Origin: Ananas comosus
Taxonomy: Eukaryota > Streptophyta > Magnoliopsida > Poales > Bromeliaceae
Assembly: GCF_001540865.1 (NCBI RefSeq)
Contig: NC_033631.1
Coordinates: 2,787,947 to 2,851,946 of the forward strand
DNA length: 64,000 bases
Reading direction: 5' to 3'
A program made the position numbers and the translations under genes. This document shows positions 56,535-64,000 of the stretch, piece after piece (the first letter of the stretch is position 1; every line of letters starts with the position of its first letter). Below the pieces are notes generated by a model. That model was not told where the DNA came from. It did no database searches and saw only the letters and a list, made by a program, of their open reading frames with translations.

Positions 56535-58407
56535 TAGTTGAGGCTTGTCGACAGCTCTGGAGAGTGTCGGGACAAGTCCGAGTCGTGTTGGCGCGAAATA
56601 GACGCAAAACAGACTCAGCGGGGACGCGAGAGTAGGACTTAGTTTTGGAAATCTGCAAATTGCAGATTTTCTGCTTGTTGTACCGGTACAACCATCAAGG
56701 CGTACCGGTACACTTTCTATACCGGTACAACCAGCAGGGGCGTACCGGTACACTTCGTCAGACTTTTGAGCAGCTGCTCTCGGGTTGCCATTTGTACCGG
56801 TACAACTAACCGTGTACCGGTACACCAGGGTAGGTGAGAGGGCAATTTGGTCTTTTCCTGCCTCGTTCGTGTCACCCACCTACTCCCTGCTATATATATG
56901 TGTAGGAGGAGCAGAGGGGGAGACTTTTGAGCTGTTCTTCTCCTCTCTCTCTCTCTAGCTTGGATCGTGAGCAAGGAGGAGCTCGAGTGGAGTTGGTTCG
57001 TCGTCGACGTCGCGCCGCGGTGCCGTTCGAGCATACATTCGTCATCGTAGCATCGCGAGGAGGCCGGGCGAGGGTGTGATTCCGCTGTTCTCGACGTCGC
57101 GCCGGATTGGGATTAGCTATCGAGGTGGGTAAACATCGGTTTAGCTTCTAAGTGCATTTATATAGTCGGCATGTGTGTGAGGTAGTATGTTGTATATTGC
57201 AATTGCTCAATTCATCGATTTAGTATAGTTGTTCATAGAATCTGAATTGGAGCCTTGTCGTTTGCCTATATCTACTTGCACATGTCGGACTTAGATATGA
57301 CTTAGGAGAAAACCGCGATTCGAACCTGTCACATGTTTAAACTATCTGATTTAGCTCTAGGAGCCGTTGTTATTTTGTATCGCCGCAGTATCAGTGTGGT
57401 GGATACCCCAGGTAGTTTAGATTTCAGTTACGCTCGTGCTGGGATGCCGAGTGTATTTTTACAGTAGCGTTAAGACTGTTCCGGACTGTTGGGTGCCGTA
57501 GGGGTTGACGATGGACCCATATCGCCGTTTTGGCATCAGATTGTGTCGAGGGCACGTGACCTGTTGGTTGTTAGACCAGTTGGACCCTGTTACTTGACTT
57601 TGGCTTGTGAGAGCCTGATTGAGCTCGACAGAGATACGCTGCATACTCGGTTGGGTAGCTCCCACGAGTGCCACTCCGGAGATGGGCGTTGTGCTTTCGC
57701 GTTGGTGTCGTTTGTGCAGGTTGGACTTACTCTCCACGGACCGCTTAGTGTGGAGGTAGCTGTATAGTCGCAACCGGGCGGGACGGGTGTGTTCACAGTC
57801 CCAGGGACGGGTAGGCTTACAGTCCTAGTTGGATTGGGTCAGGATTGACATTTACTACAGTTGGTTAGAGTAGAGCATAATACTTTAGTGGCTTGTAGCT
57901 GTAGATTTTCTTCCAGCATTTCCTACTATTCTTGCTCCCTTCTGTAGACTTAGTCGGTGGACCGACGTTGTTGAGGGCAGTACCCACTGAGGACTACTTG
58001 TGTTTACAGTAGTTCTCACGCCCAGTTGTTACTACTATTTTTGCAGAGCCTTCGGTTCCGGCTGCTGCATCTTTTGAGGCAGATCGTGGCAAGGGCGTTG
58101 CGAGCTAGAGCCCTACCCGACAAGTCGCCGAGCTAGAGGATTACCCGCTTCAAGTAGTGTGGTTTTTGAGTTCATATACATACCTTTTCTGTATCTCGCT
58201 GGGCGAGTTTTTGGGTACTGGATGTTGTATGTATAGTGAACTGTTTTTTTTTCTACCTGGATATCTTTGTCTTCTTGCAGCTCTATACTACTGGTTGTAG
58301 TACTGTATGTTATATAGGTACAGCTACGCTTCATATACAGGAGAAATTTTTTTGTATACGGCGGATTTGTCGGTGTGCCCGAGGAGCATGTAATCCGGGG
58401 CGTGACA
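56535..58407 (-). mobile_element. long LTR (D), minus orientation, 5' end truncated
   Basis: Ends TCCGGGGCGTGACA like LTRs A, B and E. Carries a TACCGGTAC array at 56677-56830, a TATA box CTGCTATATATATG at about 56888 with GA/CT-rich leader, and a CCCACTGAGGACTAC...AGTAGTTCTCACGCC hairpin (57983-58022). The expected TGTAA start is absent. Confidence 0.75.
56677..56830. repeat. TACCGGTA palindrome array in LTR D
   Basis: Six boxes of TACCGGTACA in 150 bp, alternating with AACCATCAAGGC and similar linkers. Confidence 0.9.
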
Positions 58408-58490
58408 CCACATCATCGAAAACAACTCGGTAGCACGGAGCGCTCCGTGCTACCGATAGTATAGTAGCCTAGTTCTATATANGTTATATA
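58408..58490. repeat. MITE remnant with perfect hairpin
   Basis: TCGGTAGCACGGAGCGCTCCGTGCTACCGA is a perfect palindrome (given in two halves: TCGGTAGCACGGAGC and its inverse), followed by TAGTATAGTAGCC, the typical right end of the TA-targeting MITEs. A single N is at 58483. Confidence 0.7.
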
Positions 58491-58732
58491 AGATGTAGCT
58501 TGATCTTGAGTATATTCCTGCTTGTATAAGTTTATTGAACTCATTCATGCTTCTATTTTTACCTACTATCAAGACTATGTGTTATAATACATTACTTCCT
58601 AATTATATTGAGATGCCGAGAGAACTACTGTTTGTTTTCCCCAGTCTAAGCTGTGTTGATAGAGTTTAATCTTTTGTTTAATGAGGATGAACAAATTTCT
58701 CATATGCTACTTGTAAATTTTCCCATGTTCAG
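58491..58732 (+). other. intron sequence upstream of the TPR exon
   Basis: T-rich, no stop-free frame continuous with the exon, ending in a typical plant acceptor TTTTCCCATGTTCAG. Looks like intron rather than intergenic DNA. Confidence 0.6.
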
Positions 58733-58939
58733 GCTGCTGGGAATGAAGCCTTTCAAGCTGGTAGGTATTCAGAGGCAGTCGAACATTATACTTCTGCTTT
58801 ATCATGCAACAGTGAATCTCGCTCTTTTGCGGCAGTATGCTTTTGCAATCGCGCAGCTGCATATCAAGCCTTGGGTCAAATTACAGATGCCATAGCCGAC
58901 TGTTCTCTGGCAATAGCTCTTGATGCTAGTTATCCAAAG
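58733..58939 (+). CDS. internal exon of a TPR/J-domain co-chaperone
   Basis: A 207-nt, phase-0 exon between a CAG acceptor and a GGTCGGT donor, with no stop. It encodes AAGNEAFQAGRYSEAVEHYT, then SALSCNSESRSFAAVCFCNR, AAAYQALGQITDAIADCSLA and IALDASYPK, which are one and a half canonical tetratricopeptide repeats (A-N--F--G-Y-EA, NRAA-Y--LG--DA--D---A). It resembles the TPR region of plant DnaJ-TPR proteins, where the repeats bind Hsp70/Hsp90 tails and a J-domain follows. Start and remaining exons are not seen. The downstream intron is filled with TA-linked MITEs to the window end. Alternative: other plant TPR proteins; the J-protein match is my reading from motif memory. Confidence 0.85.
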
Positions 58940-59039
58940 GTCGGTCACTCTGGCCTTTTCTTCTACATGTCCTACTTATTTAACACCTTTCTAGTTAAAT
59001 GACTTCTTTAGTTGATGTATTTCAATGATATCTTTTTTT

Positions 59040-59576
59040 GAGCGAGGCTACTATGCTTCTGGAAGCACGGAGCCTTCCGTGCTTCCAGGTCGTTTTCCAT
59101 GTTGCAACTTTCGAATCGTCAATCGGCTCCGTTAAACTTGATCTACAGTATTTGAAGTATCTAGAAAATAAATTATGCGATTTTTCGATATTATTTGCCT
59201 AGTGAACGAAGGGGCTCAAAATAAACGGCTGAAAATAAAAATCTTACAAAATGTGATAATATGATATTAAAATTTTAGATCAAAAATATTGATCTTGTTT
59301 TATATAGTATAAAGAATTTTTTATCAAAACTTCACGTGATTTGGATATTTCTACACCGTTAAACTTGCAAACGGCTCACTACGGCCATTAAAATTATTGA
59401 TTTTGAGCCCCTTCAATGACCAGGCAAATGATATTGAAAATCATAAAATTTATTTTCTAGATACTTCAAATACTCTAAATCAAATCTAATAGAGCCGATC
59501 ATCAATTTGAAAGTCCCAATATCAAAAACAACTTTGAAGCACGGAGGGTTCCACGTTTCCAGAAGCCAACCTCACT

Positions 59577-59580
<4 letters not shown>
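59040..59580. mobile_element. foldback MITE (M3), clean reference copy
   Basis: About 540 bp; left arm GAGGCTACTATGCTTCTGGAAGCACGGAGC to GATCGGCTCC-type text, right arm its inverse ending CAGAAGCCAACCTCACTTGAT. The two arms can fold into a long imperfect hairpin. The right side is a TA microsatellite. It lies in the intron after the TPR exon. Confidence 0.88.

Positions 59581-59630
<50 letters not shown>
59579..59630. repeat. (TA)n microsatellite
   Basis: About 25 TA units between two MITEs. Confidence 0.98.
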
Positions 59631-59633
<3 letters not shown>

Positions 59634-59884
59634 CTGGGGCTACTATACTCTTATGAGTATAAACCTCCTTGTACTCATAAATTTTTAACCGTTGATTGAT
59701 GGGATATGTGGTTAGGATGATGGTGGTCCCTACTTAGAATGATAGTGGTCGCCTAGGGTTGAGTGGGTAGTTGGTTGAATAATATGATCTAACGGGTCAA
59801 AATAATCAATAGAATAAATCTAAGGGCCGAAAACTTATGAGTATATGGGAGCCAATACTCATAAAAGTATAGTAGCCGGACTCA
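59631..59884. mobile_element. TA-targeting MITE, STATACT type, clean copy
   Basis: GGCTGGGGCTACTATACTCTTATGAGTAT at the left, ACTCATAAAAGTATAGTAGCC at the right. Core ACCGTTGATTGATGGGATATG and TGGTTGAATAATATGATCTAACGG. Confidence 0.88.
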
Positions 59885-59896
59885 TATATATATATA

Positions 59897-60125
59897 GAAC
59901 TAGGCTAGAATACTATTAATAGCACCAATGACTTGGTGCTATTAAGTTTTTCACCATTGGATTAAAAGTTGTACGGTTAGGATGATGTGGGCCCCCTAGG
60001 GTTGAGTGAGTGGTTGGTTGAATAGTATAATCTAACGGGTAAAACTAATCAAAGGGGTTAATCTAACGGCAGAAAACTTGATAACCCCAAATGCTTGGTG
60101 CTATCGATAGCATAGCAGCCGGACT
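59897..60125. mobile_element. TA-targeting MITE, LTGGTGC type, copy 2
   Basis: GAACTAGGCTAGAATACTATTAATAGCACC to GGTGCTATCGATAGCATAGCAGCC, flanked by TA repeats. Near-identical core to 54870-55076. Confidence 0.88.
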
Positions 60126-60242
60126 CTATATATATATATAGAGAGAGTCTGCCTACTATACTATATATATATATATATATATAGAGTCCGCCTACTATAC
60201 TCTATATATATATATATAGAGTCCGCCTACTATACTATATAG
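60126..60242. repeat. three MITE-end repeats with TA runs
   Basis: TAGAGTC(T/C)GCCTACTATAC appears three times, each followed by (TA)n. Looks like serial end-capture at a microsatellite. Confidence 0.85.
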
Positions 60243-60500
60243 TAGAGCTACTATGCTATCAGAAGCAAAGAGGATTTGGTGCTTCCGATATTTTGGCTCT
60301 TAGATCAACCCCTTAGATCATTTCTAACCTTTGGATTAATACTATTGCCCTGTGGGGACCACTCAACCCCAGGGGTATTACTCAACCCTGGGGGGACCGC
60401 AATTATTTCAATCGTATAATTTTTGATCTAATGGTCAAAAAGTTGGAAGGATATGAGCATCATATCCTCTATGCTTCCAATAGCATAGTAGCCCTACACT
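60243..60500. mobile_element. TA-targeting MITE, third type
   Basis: GAGCTACTATGCTATCAGAAGC to CTTCCAATAGCATAGTAGCCC, with internal GGGGACCACTCAACCCC and CAACCCTGGGGGGACC. Confidence 0.8.
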
Positions 60501-60502
60501 AT

Positions 60503-60524
60503 ATATATATATATATATATATAT
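60503..60524. repeat. (TA)n microsatellite
   Basis: Short TA run. Confidence 0.95.
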
Positions 60525-60525
60525 A

Positions 60526-61080
60526 CGTGTCCCGCTACTATACTCCTTATGAGTACATCGCCCTCGTACTCATAAGTTGTTTTGATGATAAGCTTTCCGA
60601 ATGTACGATCTGATCCATAACCGTTAAACATTCTGATGAGCAATTAACTACTTCTAGAATAAATTTATATATATCTTGATATCATTTTTACCTCTTTCGA
60701 TAAAACGTCAAAAATTGATCAATTTAACGGCCGGTATCTGTAGATATTTGCTATTCAACGTGAAAAAGATCGATAACTAGTTGAATTTTTGATAGAGAAT
60801 CTATTATCACCGCGAAATAAAGATCATATAACTCCGATCTTAAAATTGAAGGAATCGATCATCCATTTTAGGATGTAATTCGATTTATACGTGTTCATTT
60901 TATCACTCGCTTGATGGACTTATATAATGATTTGAAAATTTATGAAAATTTATTTCCAGAAAGTTTCAATACTTCTAGTACAGTGTTTAACGCTGTATCT
61001 CGATTCGAAAACTTCAACATCGAAAACAACATATGATATAGAGGGTTCTATACTCATAGAAGTATAGTAGCCCTACTCTA
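60526..61080. mobile_element. foldback MITE, STATACT ends, long type
   Basis: CCCGCTACTATACTCCTTATGAGTA at the left and TACTCATAGAAGTATAGTAGCCC at the right, about 555 bp, with inverted inner text (GTTGTTTTGATGAT / ATCGAAAACAAC). Confidence 0.82.
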
Positions 61081-61757
61081 TATATAATTAGTATATATAT
61101 ATTTATATAAATATTATTATATTATATATTATAAGTAGGGCTACGATCCTATTAAGAGGATTGAGGGCACTTTCCTATCAAATTGTTCTGATGAATAGAC
61201 GATTCCGCCGATCGATTATTGGAGCTGTTGAAGTTGATCATAGAGTATTTGAACAACTATATAGAAACCTAAAGTTTTAGACATTTTAAATTATTTACAA
61301 ATGGTGATCAAAGGTCGTAAAATCGAATAATTTTTGACGAGCCAAGAGGCCGTTTGCTTGTTTAATGGTTAAGCAATCCAAGTGACTTGACTTTTTGATA
61401 GAACATTCTTTATACTATTTAGATAATGTTTGATAGCTCTGATTATAAAATGAAAAGTCTAACCTCTTTTTAATAAGATATTCATTCGTATGGCCGTTCA
61501 TTTTTGAACTCTTAAATTGAACTAGATATATCGATTTTAAATATTACATAAATTTAGTTTCAAATCCTTTTATTTCTAAAATTGTGTGATCAATTTCAAC
61601 TGTCCGATATCAATTGCAAGTGACCGATCGTATGCAAACAACTTGATAGACAATTGTCCGGCCAATCCTATTATAGATAGTACCGCGACATCTATAATTC
61701 TCCGACATCGTGCAAACAACCTTGATATGACAATATGGCCCCAAACCTATTGATGAT
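61081..61757. mobile_element. degenerate TA-associated foldback
   Basis: Starts AGTAGGGCTACGATCCTATTAAGAGG after a degenerate TA run. Relatives of the long type but strongly decayed; right end not found. Confidence 0.5.
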
Positions 61758-62070
61758 TTTGCGGCATGTCGTTTATTTGCCTAGTGAACGAAGGGCCTCA
61801 AATAAATGGTCTGAAAAATAAAATCTTACAAATACTGATATAATAGGACATTAAAATTTTAGATCAAAAATATTGATCTTGTTTATATAGTATAAAGAAT
61901 TTTCTATATCAAATTTCACAGTGATTTGATATTCCTCACACCGTTAAACTCTAATTTGCAACGCATCACTACGGCCATCTTAAAATTCATTGATTTTGAG
62001 GCCCCTTCTATCCTTTAGCAAATGATACAAAAACTAGCATACAAATTAATATTCTAGTACTTCAATACGC
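61758..62070. mobile_element. fragment of foldback MITE M-type with indels
   Basis: TTTGCCTAGTGAACGAAGGGCCTCAAATAAATGG to CCCCTTCTATCC, matching 59195-59430 with indels. Confidence 0.7.
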
Positions 62071-62139
62071 ATACTAAAGTTTCAACGACGCAGATGACAA
62101 TTCGAAAGTCAACATCCGAAAACGACCAGGAAAGGTCAC

Positions 62140-62195
62140 GAATATACATATATATATACATATATACATATATATATACATATATACATATATAT

Positions 62196-62226
<31 letters not shown>

Positions 62227-62227
62227 T
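62140..62227. repeat. (TA)n/(TATACA)n microsatellite
   Basis: Higher-order unit of about 22 bp, ACATATATATATACATATAT, about four copies. Confidence 0.9.
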
Positions 62228-62748
62228 AGTAGGGCTACTATACTCTTATGAGTATAGAGTTCTTTGTATTCAGAAGTTATTTTCAATAATGGAGCTTTTG
62301 AATCAATGATTCACACAGTTAAATAAAATCTACACCATTTGAAACTTTTAGAAAATGACTTTCATAATTTTTCAAAATTATAATAAATTCAATCAAGCAG
62401 GCATAAAAAGAACGGTCAAAATTGAACGACGTCCTAAAAATAGATGTTAGATCTTTCAATGTAAAATCGTATTGATCTTTATCTAAATAGTAAATACAAT
62501 TTTTTATCAAAAATTCAACCAATTGTAATTCTTTTTTACTGTTAAACTAGCAAGTATCTTATACTGGCCGTTAAAAGTTATCAATTTTGAGATCTTTTGA
62601 TCGTAAGGTAAATAATGTCGAAAAATTATAAAATTTAATATTTAAAAGTTTAAAATGCTCTAAATCATATTTAGCGATATGGATCATCGATTTGGAAGTT
62701 ATATCATCGAAAACGACTTATGAATACGAAGATGATTGTACTTATATA
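62228..62748. mobile_element. foldback MITE, STATACT left end
   Basis: AGTAGGGCTACTATACTCTTATGAGTATAG at the left, with a right arm (GATCGATTTGG-like, then ATCATCGAAAACGACTTATGAATACG) that is its diverged inverse. Confidence 0.7.
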
Positions 62749-62753
62749 TATAC

Positions 62754-62756
<3 letters not shown>

Positions 62757-62786
<30 letters not shown>

Positions 62787-62800
62787 GTGTGTGTGTGTGA
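62757..62800. repeat. (GA)n(GT)n microsatellite
   Basis: GA tract followed by GT tract. Confidence 0.98.
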
Positions 62801-63055
62801 GGCTGGTATATGCTACTATACTATCGATAATATAAAGCGCTTGGTGCTATCGAGTTTTTGGCTATTGGATGAAAGAATGTGCGGTTAGGATGATAGTTGT
62901 CCCTGATTAGGATGACAGTGGTCCCCTATGGTTGAATATGTGGTTGATTGAATAATATAATCTAACGGATGAAAATGATCAAAGAGTAGATCTAACAACA
63001 AAAAACTCAATAGTAGCAAGAACTTGATACTATCGATAGTATAGTAGCTGGACTA
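62801..63055. mobile_element. TA-targeting MITE, LTGGTGC type, copy 3
   Basis: GCTGGTATATGCTACTATACTATCGATAATA to CTATCGATAGTATAGTAGCTGG, flanked by TA. Confidence 0.85.
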
Positions 63056-63066
63056 TATATATATAG

Positions 63067-63290
63067 AGTTCGACTACAATGCTATTGATTGCACCAAGCA
63101 CTTGGTGCTATCAAGTTTTCTGCCGTTAGATCAACCTCTTTGACCATTTTCACCCGTCAGATCATGTTATTCAACCAACCACTATTCAATCTTAGGGGAC
63201 CACTATTATTATAACCGTACATCTTTTCATCCAAGAGGCGAAAACTTAATAGCGCTGATAACTTGGTGCTATTAATTGTATGCTACTAAT
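63067..63290. mobile_element. TA-targeting MITE, LTGGTGC type, copy 4 (inverted)
   Basis: Core in the opposite orientation (CCGTTAGATCAACC, GATCATGTTATTCAACC). Ends AATGCTATTGATTGCACC and GGTGCTATTAATTGTATGCTAC. Confidence 0.82.
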
Positions 63291-63302
63291 AATAATATAT
63301 AG

Positions 63303-63525
63303 CAGGGCTACTATATTATTATTAGTATAGAACCCTTTGAACTCATAAGTTTTCGGTTGTTGGATGAAGGAATGTACGATTAAGATGATAGTGGCCCCCA
63401 GTTAGGATGATAGTGGTCCCCTAAGGTTGACTGGGTGCTTAGTTGAATAATATGATTTAACCGATGAAAATAGTCAAAGGAATAGATCTAACAGCCGAAT
63501 ACTTATGAGTACAAAAAGATCTATA
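63303..63525. mobile_element. TA-targeting MITE, STATACT type, copy
   Basis: AGGGCTACTATATTATTATTAGTATAG to CTTATGAGTACAAAAAG; core CGATTAAGATGATAGTGGCCCC. Confidence 0.82.
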
Positions 63526-63526
63526 T

Positions 63527-63553
63527 ATATATATATATATANCGGACTCTATA

Positions 63554-63608
<55 letters not shown>
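63527..63608. repeat. (TA)n with a single N and CGGACTC fragment
   Basis: TA tracts either side of N (63542) and a CGGACTCTATAGTC piece, the usual MITE right flank. Confidence 0.9.
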
Positions 63609-63611
<3 letters not shown>

Positions 63612-63836
63612 GAGCTCCTATACTTTTAAAAGTATCAAGTCATTGGTGCTTGTAAGTTTTTGGCCCTTGGATTAAGGAATGTGCGGTTAGGATGATGTGG
63701 GCCCTTTAGGATTGAGTGGGTGGTTGGTTGAATAGTATAATCTAACAGATAAAAATGATCAAAGGCAGAGATCTAACGGTAAAAAATTTACAAGCACCAA
63801 ATGCTTGGTACTTTTACAAGCACCATAGCCGGACTC

Positions 63837-63838
<2 letters not shown>
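63609..63838. mobile_element. TA-targeting MITE, LTGGTGC type, copy 5
   Basis: GAGCTCCTATACTTTTAAAAG to GTACTTTTACAAGCACCATAGCCGG, flanked by TA. Confidence 0.85.
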
Positions 63839-63843
<5 letters not shown>

Positions 63844-63879
<36 letters not shown>

Positions 63880-63890
63880 AGAGAGAGAGT
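63844..63890. repeat. (GA)n microsatellite
   Basis: GA-rich run before a further element that runs off the window (GAGCTGGAATGCTATCAGTAGC onward). Confidence 0.95.
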
Positions 63891-64000
63891 TGAGCTGGAA
63901 TGCTATCAGTAGCAAACAGGCTTCGTTGGCAACCATTTGTTTTCGATGATGGAGTCTCCAAATCGACAATTGACACCATTGAATATGATATATACCACTT

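Overview
This window is nuclear DNA from a flowering plant, most likely a monocot. The evidence is plant-specific gene families (LRK10-like receptor kinase, tonoplast aquaporin, GH17 glucanase, MinD, a TPR/J-domain co-chaperone), an intron with GT/AG borders, and dense plant transposons (Ty1/copia and Ty3/gypsy remnants, solo LTRs, a TRIM, MULEs, PIF/Harbinger-like elements, MITEs). The GC-rich gene fragments and LTR types suggest a non-grass monocot, possibly pineapple-like, but I cannot fix the species. There is no prokaryotic or CRISPR content.

Layout. 1-900: intergenic, with a 120-bp tandem duplication. About 905-1850: a stretch that reads as normal plant DNA only when complemented in place, probably an assembly artefact. 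1.9-5.0 kb: old repeats hit by a complete Pack-MULE (2394-4342) carrying a TIP aquaporin fragment. 5.1-6.1 kb: fused pseudogene fragments of MinD and a beta-1,3-glucanase. 7.7-8.3 kb: a minisatellite with three hairpins per unit. 9-16 kb: copia and gypsy relics, one of them split by an AT-rich MULE-like element.

16.3-43.4 kb is the only region with substantial host coding sequence. Two LRK10L-type ectodomain exons (16357-17134 and 41192-41618, minus strand) lie in a segmental duplication about 25 kb apart. Only the second has a transmembrane/kinase exon (33942-35008), with matching intron phase. A decayed piece of a further kinase lies next to it. The two copies act as empty-site controls for each other and date several transposon insertions. 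Between them lie a LINE relic, a copia polyprotein split by a 2.6-kb solo LTR, another LTR of the same family, and a TRIM nested in a copia relic.

43.4-58.4 kb: a plus-strand copia element, then a three-level nest (foldback MITE, LTR A, LTR B) and another long LTR. At 58733-58939 there is one clean exon of a TPR-containing J-protein, whose other exons lie outside the window or are not recognised. 59-64 kb is a chain of MITE-like modules separated by (TA)n microsatellites.

Few genes are intact. The plausible host genes are the LRK10L gene of copy 2 and the TPR/J-protein exon. Nearly everything else is transposon biology, gene-fragment capture, nested insertion and some probable assembly error.
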